Shown here: in pieces, positions 15,880 through 23,743 of the stretch | How positions within the stretch are numbered: the stretch's first letter is position 1 | How the letters are laid out: the number at the start of each line of letters is the position of its first letter | Source of the DNA: JBLNBU01 sp050260215 | GTDB lineage: Bacteria; Pseudomonadota; Alphaproteobacteria; Rhodospirillales; Magnetospirillaceae | Direction: 5' to 3' | DNA length: 23,743 bases | NCBI GenBank assembly: GCA_050260215.1 | Contig: JBLNBU010000226.1 | Location: forward strand, 1 to 23,743 | Position numbers and translations under genes: made by a program | The notes under the pieces: generated by a model | The model's input: only the letters and a program-made list of their open reading frames with translations | Told to the model about the DNA's origin: nothing | Databases searched by the model: none

Positions 15880-18617
15880 GCGTCGACTACCCCGCCCTGA
15901 TCCGCGACCTGGTCGGCCTCATCCCGCCCGAGCGACTGGTGCGCGATCCCTTGCGGCTGCTGACCTGGGGGACGGATGCCAGCTTCTATCGCCTGACGCC
16001 GAAGGTGGTGGCCAAGGTGGACAGCGAGGCCGAGGTGATCGGCGTGCTGGCCGCCTGCCGGCGCCACCGCGCCCCGGTGACCTTCCGCGCCGCCGGGACC
16101 TCGCTGTCGGGCCAGGCGGTGACCGATTCGGTGCTGGTGGTGCTGGGCGACGGCTGGAACGGCTCGACCATCGCTGCCGACGGCGCGGCCATCCGCCTGC
16201 AGCCCGGCGTCGTCGGCGCCGTCGCCAACCGCCGGCTGGCCCCGTTTGCCCGCAAGATCGGTCCCGACCCGGCTTCCATCGACACTGCGCGAATCGGCGG
16301 CATCGCCGCCAACAACGCCAGCGGCATGTGCTGTGGGACCGCCGACAACAGCTACCAGACGCTGGAATCGCTGCGGGTGGTGCTGGTCGACGGCACCGTG
16401 CTCGACACCGCCGATGCCGGTTCGGTGGCCGCCTTCCGCCGCGTGCATGGCGGGCTGCTGGACGGGCTGGCGGCCATGGCCGCCCGGGTCAGGGCCGACG
16501 CCGAGCTGGCCGGCACCATCCGGCGCAAGTTCGCCATCAAGAATACCACCGGCTACAGCCTGAACGCCCTTGTCGACTTCGACGACCCCGTCGACATCCT
16601 GGCCCATCTGATGATCGGCTCGGAAGGCACGCTGGGCTTCATCTCCGAGATCGGCTACCGCACGGTGGTCGAACACCCGTGCAAGGCCAGCGCGCTGCTC
16701 TTGTTCCCCGACGTCGCCGAGGCCTGCCGGGCGGTGCAGCGCCTGAAGGGGGCCGCGCCGGTCTCGGCCGCCGAGCTGATGGACCGCGCCGCCTTGCGCT
16801 CGGTCGAGGACAAGCCGGGCATGCCCGAGGCCATCCGCGGCCTGGGCCCCGACGTGGCCGCCCTGCTGGTCGAGACCCGCGCCGCCGATGCCGCGGGCCT
16901 GGCCGCCACCCCCGCCGCGGGGCCGGCGGCGCTCGACGGGCTGGCGCTGCTGCATCCGCCTGCCTTCACCGACGATCCGGCCGAGTACGGGTCCCTGTGG
17001 AAGATCCGCAAGGGCCTGTTCCCGGCGGTGGGCGCGGTCAGGCGGGTGGGCACCACCGTCATCATCGAGGACGTGGCCTTCCCCATCGAGCACCTGGCGG
17101 CGGCCACCCTGGAGCTGCAGGCGATCCTGGCCCGGCACGGATACGCCGAGGCGATCATCTTCGGCCATGCGCTGGACGGCAACCTGCACTTCGTCTTCAC
17201 CCAGGACTTCGGCCACGCCGACGAGGTGGCGCGCTACGCCCGCTTCATGGACGAGGTCTGCGCCATGGTCGCCGGGCGCTTCGGCGGCAGCCTCAAGGCC
17301 GAGCACGGCACCGGCCGCAACATGGCCCCCTTCGTCGAGCTGGAATGGGGGGCGGCGGCCACCGCCCTGATGTGGGAAATCAAGGCGCTGTTCGATCCCG
17401 ACGGGCTGCTGAACCCCGGAGTGGTGCTGGACCGCAACCCGCACGCCCATCTGGAACACCTGAAGCCGTTGCCGGCCGCCCATCCGCTGGTCGACACCTG
17501 CATCGAATGCGGCTTCTGCGAGCCCCAGTGCCCCAGCGCCGGCCTGACGCTGTCGCCCCGCCAGCGCATCGTCGGCTGGCGCGAGATCAGCCGGCGCATG
17601 GTGGCGGGCGAGCCCCACGGCGACTGGCTGAAGGCCTATGGCTGGCAGGGCCTGGACACCTGTGCCGCCTGCGGCCTGTGCGCCACCGCCTGTCCCGTCG
17701 GCATCGAGACCGGCCGGCTGGTCAAGGCCCTGCGCGGCAACCAGGCCGGGGCGGTGGCCCGTGCCGTCGGCGCCGCCGCCGCCAGCCATTACGGCACCGT
17801 GCTGGCACTGTCGCGGCTGGGCCTTAAGGCGGCGTCGCTGGCCGGCGGCCGCATCCCCGGCCTGCGCGCCACCCTGCCCGGTGCCGCCGCCCGCCCGCCC
17901 GGGCCGGGCACCGCGGGCGAGCCGGTGGTCTATTTCCCCGCCTGCTCGGGCCGCCTCATGGGGCCCGCCGCCGGCGACCCGCAGGCCGAACCCCTGGCGG
18001 CGGTGACCCAGCGGGTGCTGGAACGGGCCGGCTTCCGGGTGGTGCTGCCGGCGGGGCTGGAGGGCTTGTGCTGCGGCCAGCCCTGGGACAGCAAGGGCCT
18101 GGCCGAGGTGGCCGAGGCCAAGGCGGCGGAGCTGGAAGAGGCGCTGCTGGATGCCTCCGACGGCGGGCGCCTGCCGGTGGTGACCGACGCCAGCACCTGT
18201 GCCTATCGCATGAAGCAGACCATGGCCGGGCGGGTGAGCGTGCTGGACCTGGTCGAATTCCTCCACGACGCCGTGCTGCCGCGGCTGACGCTGCATCCGG
18301 CCGACACCACCGTGCTGGCCCACGTCAACTGCGGCGCCCGCAAGCAGGGCCTGGACGGCAAGCTGCTGGCAGTGGTGCGCGCCTGTGCCGCCCGGGTGGT
18401 GGTCCCCGATGAGATCGGCTGCTGCGGCTTTGCCGGCGACAAGGGCTTCACCACCCCCGAACTCAATGTCCACGCGCTGCGCCGCCTGGGCCCCCAGGTG
18501 CCGCCAGGCACCGAGGCCGGCTATGCATCGAACCGCACCTGCGAGATCGGCCTGGCCGACCATGCCGGCGTGCCGTACCGGCACGTGGTCTATCTGGTGG
18601 ACAAGGCGAGCCGGTAA
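15876..18617 (+). CDS. dld: FAD/Fe-S D-lactate dehydrogenase (Dld-II-like GlcD-GlcF fusion)
   Basis: The 913-residue protein joins an FAD-oxidase half to an Fe-S half. The N-terminal half holds the PCMH-type FAD domain (VTFRAAGTSLSGQAV, GGIAANNASGMCCGT) and the oxidase C-terminal domain (VIIEDVAFPIEH, FGHALDGNLHF, EHGTGRNMAPFVELEWG). The second half has [4Fe-4S] motifs CIECGFCEPQCPS (about 542) and CAACGLCATACPVG (about 595), then CCG pairs near 731 and 848. Shewanella oneidensis Dld-II has this architecture and lies beside lldEFG, which supports D-lactate as substrate; D-2-hydroxyglutarate or glycolate remain possible. It starts at GTG 15876, overlapping the lutC stop by four bases. The stop is nine bases from the convergent rmuC stop. 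Confidence 0.9.
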   Translation: MSVDYPALIRDLVGLIPPERLVRDPLRLLTWGTDASFYRLTPKVVAKVDSEAEVIGVLAACRRHRAPVTFRAAGTSLSGQAVTDSVLVVLGDGWNGSTIAADGAAIRLQPGVVGAVANRRLAPFARKIGPDPASIDTARIGGIAANNASGMCCGTADNSYQTLESLRVVLVDGTVLDTADAGSVAAFRRVHGGLLDGLAAMAARVRADAELAGTIRRKFAIKNTTGYSLNALVDFDDPVDILAHLMIGSEGTLGFISEIGYRTVVEHPCKASALLLFPDVAEACRAVQRLKGAAPVSAAELMDRAALRSVEDKPGMPEAIRGLGPDVAALLVETRAADAAGLAATPAAGPAALDGLALLHPPAFTDDPAEYGSLWKIRKGLFPAVGAVRRVGTTVIIEDVAFPIEHLAAATLELQAILARHGYAEAIIFGHALDGNLHFVFTQDFGHADEVARYARFMDEVCAMVAGRFGGSLKAEHGTGRNMAPFVELEWGAAATALMWEIKALFDPDGLLNPGVVLDRNPHAHLEHLKPLPAAHPLVDTCIECGFCEPQCPSAGLTLSPRQRIVGWREISRRMVAGEPHGDWLKAYGWQGLDTCAACGLCATACPVGIETGRLVKALRGNQAGAVARAVGAAAASHYGTVLALSRLGLKAASLAGGRIPGLRATLPGAAARPPGPGTAGEPVVYFPACSGRLMGPAAGDPQAEPLAAVTQRVLERAGFRVVLPAGLEGLCCGQPWDSKGLAEVAEAKAAELEEALLDASDGGRLPVVTDASTCAYRMKQTMAGRVSVLDLVEFLHDAVLPRLTLHPADTTVLAHVNCGARKQGLDGKLLAVVRACAARVVVPDEIGCCGFAGDKGFTTPELNVHALRRLGPQVPPGTEAGYASNRTCEIGLADHAGVPYRHVVYLVDKASR

Positions 18618-18626
18618 CGGCGCCTT

Positions 18627-20033
18627 CTACGCTTCCGCCACCTCGTCCTCGGTCTCGCCGACGTCGTCCAGCGCGGCGGCGGTCAGGCCCAGCAGGGTGT
18701 CGGCCTGGGTCTCGGGCAGGGATTCCATCTTGGACAGCCGGCGGTCGATGATGCGCTTGCGCTTGGCGACTTCCTCGATGGAGCTCGACGCCGCGTCCAG
18801 GCGCTTCTTGACCGTGTCGAGCACGGTACCGTAGCGGTTGAACTCGGTCTTGACCGCTTTCAGCACGTCCCACACCTCGCTGGACCGCTTCTGGATGGCC
18901 AGCGTCTTGAAGCCCATCTGCAGGGCGTTCAGCATGGCCGCCAGGGTGGTGGGGCCGGCGATGGTGACCTTGTAGTCGCGCTGGATCTGCTCGGCCAAAC
19001 CGGGGCGGCGCAGCACCTCGGCGTACAGGCCTTCGGTGGGCAGGTACAGGATGGCGAAATCGGTGGTGCGCGGCGGGTTGACGTACTTGTCGCGGATGTC
19101 GCGGGCGAACTGCTTGACCCGGGCTTCCAGCTGGCGGGCGGCCAGCTCGACCGCGTCGGCGTCGGCGCGCTCGGCGGCCAGCACCAGGCGGTCGTAATCC
19201 TCGTTGGGGAACTTGGCGTCGATGGGCAGCAGCACCTCGGCCTCGCCCTCGCCGCGGCCGGGCAGGCGGATGGCGAAGTCGACCCGCTCGGCGCTGCCCT
19301 GGCGGCAGCTGGCCTCGCGCTGGAACTGCTCGGCGGTCAGTACCTGTTCCAGCAGGGCGCCCAACTGCACCTCGCCCCAGGTGCCGCGGGTCTTGACGTT
19401 GGTCAGCACGCGCTTGAGGTCGCCCACGCCGCTGGCCAGGGTTTGCATCTCGCCCAGGCCCTTGTGGACCTGTTCCAGGCGGTCGCTGACCAGCTTGAAT
19501 GATTCGCCCAGGCGCTTTTCCAGGGTGCCCTGCAGCTTCTCGTCGACGGTCTGGCGCATCTGCTCCAGCTTGGCGGCATTCTCGCCACGGATGGCATCAA
19601 GCCGCTGCTCGACCTTGCCGCCCAGCTCGGCCACCGCCCGGGTGATGGCGTCCAGGCGTTCGCGCAAGGTGCCGGAAACGCCCTCGCCCAGCTGCTTGAT
19701 GGCGCCCAGAACCTCCTCGCGCAGCGCCTTGGCGTTGGTCCCCTGGTCGGAGCGGGCCTCGGCCAGCTTGGTTTCCAGCAGGATGCGCAGCTCGTGGTGG
19801 CGCTTGTCGTTGGCGTCCTGGAAGGCGCGGACCTGGCCGGCGATCTCCTCGCGCAGGGCCCGCGCGGCGCTCGCGGCTTCCTCGCGGGTGCGGGCGGCCT
19901 CGTCGCGGATGGCGCGTTCCAGGCGGTCGCCGGCGTCGGTCTGGGCGCGGCTGCGCAGCAGTCCCAGGGTGGCGACGATCAGGGTCGCCAGCGCCAGGCC
20001 GGCGGCGATTTGGGCATAGAGTTCGGGGGTCAC
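18627..20033 (-). CDS. rmuC: DNA recombination protein RmuC homologue
   Basis: The 468-residue product has an N-terminal membrane anchor (about 4-28), a long charged coiled coil (about 30-210) and the RmuC domain. In that domain TRGTWGEVQLGALLEQVL, LPIDAKFPNEDYDRL, YLPTEGLYAEVL and GPTTLAAMLNALQMGF are readable. The domain is related to restriction-type nucleases. RmuC limits inversions at short inverted repeats in E. coli and is named in some phage-defence studies. GTG 20033 overlaps the nadK stop as GTGA, which fixes a start that lacks its own ribosome site. It converges with the lactate operon, leaving nine bases and no visible terminator between. Confidence 0.94.
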   Translation of the reverse strand: MTPELYAQIAAGLALATLIVATLGLLRSRAQTDAGDRLERAIRDEAARTREEAASAARALREEIAGQVRAFQDANDKRHHELRILLETKLAEARSDQGTNAKALREEVLGAIKQLGEGVSGTLRERLDAITRAVAELGGKVEQRLDAIRGENAAKLEQMRQTVDEKLQGTLEKRLGESFKLVSDRLEQVHKGLGEMQTLASGVGDLKRVLTNVKTRGTWGEVQLGALLEQVLTAEQFQREASCRQGSAERVDFAIRLPGRGEGEAEVLLPIDAKFPNEDYDRLVLAAERADADAVELAARQLEARVKQFARDIRDKYVNPPRTTDFAILYLPTEGLYAEVLRRPGLAEQIQRDYKVTIAGPTTLAAMLNALQMGFKTLAIQKRSSEVWDVLKAVKTEFNRYGTVLDTVKKRLDAASSSIEEVAKRKRIIDRRLSKMESLPETQADTLLGLTAAALDDVGETEDEVAEA

Positions 20034-20800
20034 GGCAGGAATTGCTCGGCGATGATGCGTTCTTCGAGATTGTGCTCGGGGTCGAACAGCAGGGTCAAGC
20101 CGATGGAGCGGTCCTCGCAGACCTGCACGCTGGCGACCTCGCGTGCCTCGGTGTAGTCGGCCACCGCGCTGACCGGGCGCTTGGTCGGCTCCAGCACGTC
20201 GAAGACCACGGTGGCGGTGTGCGGCAGCAGGGCGCCGCGCCAGCGCCGGGGCCTGAAGGCGCTGATGGGGGTCAACGGCAGGATGCCGCCGCCCAGCGGG
20301 ATGATGGGGCCGTGGGCCGACAGGTTGTAGGCGGTGCTGCCGGCCGGGGTCGACACCAGGATGCCGTCGCAGATCAGCTCTTCCAGCCGGGTCTTGCCGT
20401 CGATGCGGATGCGCAGCTTGGCCGCCTGGCGGGTCTCGCGCAGCAGCGACACCTCGTTGATGGCCAGCGCCTCGACGGTGTTGCCGTCGGGCATGGTGGC
20501 GATCATGCGCAGCGGGTGCAGGGTCACCGCCTGGGCGCGGGCCAGCCGCTCGGTCAGCCCCGCCTCGCGGTAGGCGTTCATCAGGAAGCCGACGGTGCCG
20601 CGGTTCATGCCGTAGATGGGCACGTGCCGCTGCAGGTAGGCGTGCAGGGTCTCGAGCATGAAGCCGTCCCCCCCCAGTGCCACGATGATGTCGGCCTGGT
20701 CGGGAGATGCCGCCGGGTAGCGCGTCTCGAGCCGCTCCTTGGCGGCACGGGCGCCCTCGGTGTCGGCGGCGACGAAGGCGATGGAGGGGGGTGCGATCAT
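20030..20800 (-). CDS. nadK: NAD kinase
   Basis: The 256-residue product phosphorylates NAD to NADP. The diacylglycerol-kinase-like GGDGFML motif (43-49, catalytic D45) is followed by YGMNRGTVGFLMN (63-75), the NEVSLLR stretch, and DGILVSTPAGSTAYNLSAHGPI. The compact length is usual for alphaproteobacteria. ATG 20800 was chosen over an in-frame TTG at 20836 because a promoter-like pair places transcription start at this ATG and the extra residues are not family-like. No Shine-Dalgarno is visible. The gene overlaps rmuC by four bases and follows the pgk terminator, so the two form their own transcript. Confidence 0.94.
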   Translation of the reverse strand: MIAPPSIAFVAADTEGARAAKERLETRYPAASPDQADIIVALGGDGFMLETLHAYLQRHVPIYGMNRGTVGFLMNAYREAGLTERLARAQAVTLHPLRMIATMPDGNTVEALAINEVSLLRETRQAAKLRIRIDGKTRLEELICDGILVSTPAGSTAYNLSAHGPIIPLGGGILPLTPISAFRPRRWRGALLPHTATVVFDVLEPTKRPVSAVADYTEAREVASVQVCEDRSIGLTLLFDPEHNLEERIIAEQFLP

Positions 20801-20807
20801 GCCCGCT

Positions 20808-20836
20808 ATTGAACGCGCGGGCGGACGGGTTGGCAA
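20808..20836 (-). promoter_or_regulatory. Predicted nadK promoter giving a leaderless start
   Basis: Minus-strand TTGCCA (20836-20831), a 17-base spacer and TTCAAT (20813-20808) match the sigma-70 hexamers at four positions each. The expected start, six to eight bases downstream, falls at 20800-20802, on or next to the nadK ATG. This fits the lack of a ribosome binding site. It is a motif-based prediction. Confidence 0.42.
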
Positions 20837-20950
20837 GGGCGAGGATCAGGCCCCGGGGGGTGCCCAACTGTTGCTACCTGCCATTTCCCTCCACGTCCTG
20901 CGCAATCCCGATGTGCTGTCTGCACCGCCGTTCGTCGCGCCTTTGAAGAC

Positions 20951-20981
20951 GAAAAAAGGCGGGCCGCTGGTGCGACCCGCC
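20951..20981 (-). terminator. Rho-independent terminator after pgk
   Basis: GGCGGGCCGC (20958-20967) and GCGACCCGCC (20972-20981) form a 10-bp stem with one G-T wobble and a TGGT/ACCA loop. On the minus strand it is followed by TTTTTT (20957-20952). It lies 25 bases after the pgk stop and ends the gap-pgk transcript before nadK. Confidence 0.88.
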
Positions 20982-21006
20982 CTTTCACATGGGATGCGGC
21001 AAGGGT

Positions 21007-22224
21007 TTAGTGCTTGCCGCCGCAGCCGCAGCCGCCACCCTTGACCTCGAGCGCCGCGACGCCCGGCAGGACCTTGCCCTCGAGCCACTCGAGGAAGGCG
21101 CCGCCGGCGGTCGAGACGTACGAGAACTTGTCGTCCACCCCCGCCTTGGCGAGCGCCGCCACGGTGTCGCCGCCGCCGGCCACGGTCAGCAGCTTGCCCT
21201 GCTTGGTGCGCTCGGCCGCCGCCTGGGCCACCGCATTGGTGGCCTTGTCGAACGGCGCGATCTCGAACGCGCCCATGGGGCCGTTCCACACCAGGGTCTT
21301 GCAGCCGCCGAGGCGGTCGACGATGGCTTCGGCCGAGGCCGGGCCGGCGTCGAGGATCATCATGTCCTCAGGCACCGCGTTGGTCGGAACGACCTTGTTG
21401 GGGGCGTTCTCGGCGAACTCGGAGGCCACCACCACGTCGACGGGAAGGACGATGTGGCAGTTGGCCGCCTTGGCCTTTTCCATGATGGCGCGCGCGGTGT
21501 CGGCCATTTCCTTTTCGCACAGGCTCTTGCCGACGGCGATGCCCTGGGCGAACAGGAAGGTGTTGGCCATGCCGCCGCCGATGATCAGGTAGTCGACCTT
21601 GGCCACCAGGTTGCCCAGCAGGTCCAGCTTGGTCGACACCTTGGCGCCGCCGACCACGGCGGCCACCGGCTTCTCAGGAGTGCCCAGCGCCTTGCCCAGC
21701 GCTTCCAGTTCCGCCTGCATCAGGCGGCCGGCGGCGGCGGGCATGAGGTGGGCCAGGCCCTCGGTCGAGGCATGGGCCCGGTGCGCGGTCGAGAAGGCGT
21801 CGTTGACGTAGACGTCGCCCAGCGCCGCCAGCTTCTTGGCGAAACCGGCGTCGTTCTTCTCTTCCTCGGGGTGGAAGCGGACGTTTTCCAGAAGGCAGAT
21901 GTCGCCGTCCTTCAGCCCGTTCACCACCTTCTCGGCCTCGGGCCCGATGCAGTCGTCGGCCCAGGCCACCGCCTTGCCGACGGCCTTGGCCAGCGGCTCG
22001 AGCAGCAGCTTCTGGGAGTACTTGTCCTCACGCCCCTTCGGCCGGCCGAAGTGGGTGATGATGACGACGCGGGCGCCCTTGGACGCCAGCTCCTTGAGCG
22101 TGGCGGCCGAGCGGTCGATACGGGTGGAGTCGGTGACCTTCCCGTCCTTGGCGGGGACGTTGAGGTCGGCGCGCACGAGCACGCGCTTCCCCTTCACGTC
22201 CAGCTTGTCGATGGTGTTGAACAT
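21007..22224 (-). CDS. pgk: Phosphoglycerate kinase
   Basis: The 405-residue enzyme catalyses the ATP-forming step between 1,3-bisphosphoglycerate and 3-phosphoglycerate. VLVRADLNVP (15-24), the substrate-binding ITHFGRPKG, LLENVRFHPEEEKND, VGGAKVSTK, VWNGPMGAFE and VAGGGDTVAAL appear in order. The last residues, GGGCGCGGKH, are an unusual Gly/Cys tail beyond the normal end of the fold. ATG 22224 has AAGG ten bases upstream. It follows gap by 18 bases, so both come from the gap promoter region, and an intrinsic terminator lies 25 bases downstream. Confidence 0.97.
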   Translation of the reverse strand: MFNTIDKLDVKGKRVLVRADLNVPAKDGKVTDSTRIDRSAATLKELASKGARVVIITHFGRPKGREDKYSQKLLLEPLAKAVGKAVAWADDCIGPEAEKVVNGLKDGDICLLENVRFHPEEEKNDAGFAKKLAALGDVYVNDAFSTAHRAHASTEGLAHLMPAAAGRLMQAELEALGKALGTPEKPVAAVVGGAKVSTKLDLLGNLVAKVDYLIIGGGMANTFLFAQGIAVGKSLCEKEMADTARAIMEKAKAANCHIVLPVDVVVASEFAENAPNKVVPTNAVPEDMMILDAGPASAEAIVDRLGGCKTLVWNGPMGAFEIAPFDKATNAVAQAAAERTKQGKLLTVAGGGDTVAALAKAGVDDKFSYVSTAGGAFLEWLEGKVLPGVAALEVKGGGCGCGGKH

Positions 22225-22242
22225 GGCAGGCCCGCCTTGTCT

Positions 22243-23244
22243 TCAGTTCTTGGCGACGTGCTGGACGAAGCGCAGCATGTTGCAGGTGTAGCCGTACTCG
22301 TTGTCGTACCAGGACACGACCTTGACGAAGGTCTTGTCCAGCGCGATGCCGGCCTCGGCGTCGAAGATCGACGGCTGCGAGCAGCCGCGGAAGTCGGTGG
22401 AGACCACCTTCTCCTCGGTGTAGCCCAGCACGCCCTTCAGCTCGCCTTCGGAGGCGGCCTTCATGGCCTTGCAGATGTCTTCGTACGCGACTTCCTTGTT
22501 CAGCTCGACGGTGAGGTCGACCACCGAGACGTCCGAGGTCGGCACGCGGAAGGCCATGCCGGTCAGCTTCTTGTTCAGCTCGGGCAGGACGACGCCAACG
22601 GCCTTGGCCGCACCGGTCGACGACGGGATGATGTTCTCGAGGATGCCGCGGCCGCCGCGCCAATCCTTCGAGGACGGGCCGTCAACGGTCTTCTGGGTGG
22701 CGGTGGCGGCGTGCACGGTGGTCATCAGGCCGCGCTTGATGCCCCAGTTGTCGTGCAGCACCTTGGCCACCGGGGCCAGGCAGTTGGTGGTGCAGGACGC
22801 GGCCGAGACGATCTTCTCGCCGGCGTACTTCTTGTGGTTGACGCCATAGACGAACATCGGGGTGTCGTCCTTGGACGGGGCCGACTGCACGACCTTCTTG
22901 GCGCCGGCGGCCAGGTGCTTTTCGCAGCTTTCCTTGGTCAGGAACAGGCCGGTGGACTCGATGACCAGGTCGGCGCCGACCTCGTTCCACTTCAGCTCGG
23001 CCGGGTCCTTCACCGCGGTCAGGCGGATCTTCTTGCCGTTGACCACCAGGGTGTTTCCGTCGACGGCGATGTCGCCCTTGAAGTTGCCGTGCACCGAGTC
23101 GTACTTCAGCATGTAGGCCAAGTAGTTCGGCTCGAGCAGGTCGTTGATGCCGACGATCTCGATCTCCGGGAAGTCCTTGGAGACGGCGCGGAACACCATG
23201 CGACCAATGCGGCCGAAGCCGTTGATGCCGACGCGAATAGTCAT
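22243..23244 (-). CDS. gap: Glyceraldehyde-3-phosphate dehydrogenase, type I
   Basis: The 333-residue enzyme starts TIRVGINGFGRIGRMVFRA, the NAD-binding fold. VGINDL (31-36) has the Asp after Asn that favours NAD over NADP. The catalytic cysteine is C151 in SAASCTTNCLAP and the partner histidine is H178 in TTVHAATATQ. VSWYDNEYGY marks the C-terminal end. ATG 23244 has GGAGGA upstream; the longer open frame to 23352 has no family-like residues. It leads the gap-pgk operon. A transketolase gene, which often precedes gap in alphaproteobacteria, is not found in the 499 bases upstream. Confidence 0.97.
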   Translation of the reverse strand: MTIRVGINGFGRIGRMVFRAVSKDFPEIEIVGINDLLEPNYLAYMLKYDSVHGNFKGDIAVDGNTLVVNGKKIRLTAVKDPAELKWNEVGADLVIESTGLFLTKESCEKHLAAGAKKVVQSAPSKDDTPMFVYGVNHKKYAGEKIVSAASCTTNCLAPVAKVLHDNWGIKRGLMTTVHAATATQKTVDGPSSKDWRGGRGILENIIPSSTGAAKAVGVVLPELNKKLTGMAFRVPTSDVSVVDLTVELNKEVAYEDICKAMKAASEGELKGVLGYTEEKVVSTDFRGCSQPSIFDAEAGIALDKTFVKVVSWYDNEYGYTCNMLRFVQHVAKN

Positions 23245-23374
23245 TTTGGAATCCTCCACATTAGGCGATACGACGGAGCAGGCGTTTACCCCCTGGCGGG
23301 GGCGCCGGCACGAAGGCGAAGCTGTTGCCGAAGCACGGCCTCCATATTGCACAACAGGCGCCGCGAATCCAGCC

Positions 23375-23386
23375 CTGAAAATTCAG
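23375..23386. repeat. Inverted repeat in the gap upstream region
   Basis: CTGAA and TTCAG flank two A residues. The site lies about 130 bases upstream of the gap ATG, inside the spacer of a possible promoter (minus strand TTGCCA-17-TGGATT). An operator for a sugar- or carbon-responsive repressor would fit this position, but the regulator is not identified. Confidence 0.35.
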
Positions 23387-23727
23387 ATTGGCAAATATAA
23401 GCACTGCACAATGGCGGGTGAGAAAATCTCCCCACCCGGAGGTGCGGTTTTCGATTACCCGAAGCGGCAGTACAATAATATTGCGATGTGTTGTCAGCAG
23501 CACCCTGTGTCTTCCTACCCGTTTTCGGAGGACGGAGATTTTGCTGCGCTGCAAAAAACCAAAAGATACATTTCTGCTTTGCTTTTGTCTTGGTCATGGG
23601 TGGGGATGGCCTACCCACCCTGACCTCCGCCCAGCCCGCCGGTCCGGCCCGGGCGGCCCCGTCATTCAAGCACGCGCGCCCGCACGTACGCGCGAGGGGG
23701 CATTCCAAATGCGAATTTGACTCGACA

Positions 23728-23743
23728 GGGGGGGGAATCGGGG
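23728..23743. repeat. G-rich contig end
   Basis: Eight G (23728-23735), AATC, then four G. Together with the 46-G run at the left end it suggests that both window ends are contig ends formed at poor or artefactual sequence. Confidence 0.5.

Larger units (their letters stand above)
23245..23743. promoter_or_regulatory. Upstream region of gap and contig end; no gene seen
   Basis: These 499 bases are visibly richer in A and T than the rest between about 23340 and 23600. The open frames crossing them have no ribosome site or family-like sequence. They contain a 12-bp inverted repeat CTGAA-AA-TTCAG (23375-23386), two TGCACAA copies (23348-23354 and 23405-23411), and a stem GGGTGGG/CCCACCC (23598-23604 and 23614-23620) without a T-tract. 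A possible minus-strand gap promoter, TTGCCA-17-TGGATT, overlaps the 12-bp repeat. The end from 23728 is G-rich and may be unreliable. Confidence 0.5.

Noticed and set aside
15831..18584. 917-residue antisense frame over the dld gene
   Set aside because: Low-complexity Gly/Gln/His/Ala composition; the plus-strand product has all FAD and Fe-S motifs.
20989..23400. 803-residue plus-strand frame over pgk and gap
   Set aside because: Spans two recognised genes and the gap between them on the other strand; composition is that of an antisense shadow.
23598..23620. GGGTGGG/CCCACCC hairpin as a terminator
   Set aside because: Neither strand has a T-tract after the stem, so it is recorded only as a structure in the intergenic region.
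23388..23720. 110-residue plus-strand frame in the gap upstream region
   Set aside because: No Shine-Dalgarno, no recognisable motif, Arg/Pro-rich end and close to unreliable contig-end sequence.

Overview
The window reads as chromosomal housekeeping DNA from a high-GC alphaproteobacterium, most likely a Rhodospirillales member of the Magnetospirillum/Phaeospirillum kind. The lineage is inferred from base composition, codon use and the look of the proteins; no marker was searched. The sequence starts in a G homopolymer (46 G at 14-59) and ends in a second G-rich stretch, so it looks like a whole contig with poor ends. I see no rRNA, tRNA, CRISPR array, transposase, integrase or phage gene.

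Left part (1-3303): a truncated membrane-protein gene on the minus strand faces a plus-strand run of three uncharacterised genes. These are a four-helix membrane protein with long cytosolic helices, a secreted vWA-like protein, and a 65-residue protein. This is the least understood block and the best candidate for an undescribed system. Its last gene meets zapE head-on, and both stop codons lie in one CTAG.

Middle part (3300-10532): zapE and a DHH-family phosphoesterase are on the minus strand, separated by a clear intrinsic terminator. A class-II glutamine amidotransferase/asparagine synthetase follows on the plus strand. Then comes a minus-strand run: a 65-residue protein, rsmE (16S rRNA methylation), a 114-residue conserved-looking protein, queE and queD (7-deazaguanine/queuosine precursor pathway), and a small SMR-type transporter.

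From 10533: a 327-base intergenic region carries a four-copy 11-bp phased repeat. It precedes the overlapping def-fmt-truA set, which handles the N-terminal formyl group and tRNA pseudouridylation. Next is a four-gene L-/D-lactate oxidation operon: lutA, lutB, lutC and a 913-residue FAD/Fe-S D-lactate dehydrogenase-like protein, each overlapping the next.

Right part (18627-23743, minus strand): gap-pgk (lower glycolysis) end in an intrinsic terminator. They are followed by NAD kinase and rmuC, which share a GTGA overlap. The last 499 bases, upstream of gap, hold no convincing gene; they look like a regulatory region that runs into the contig end.

Translation coupling through 1-14 nt overlaps is used throughout. 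Two genes without Shine-Dalgarno sequences (nadK, zapE) have -10-like boxes placed so that transcription would begin at or next to the start codon.
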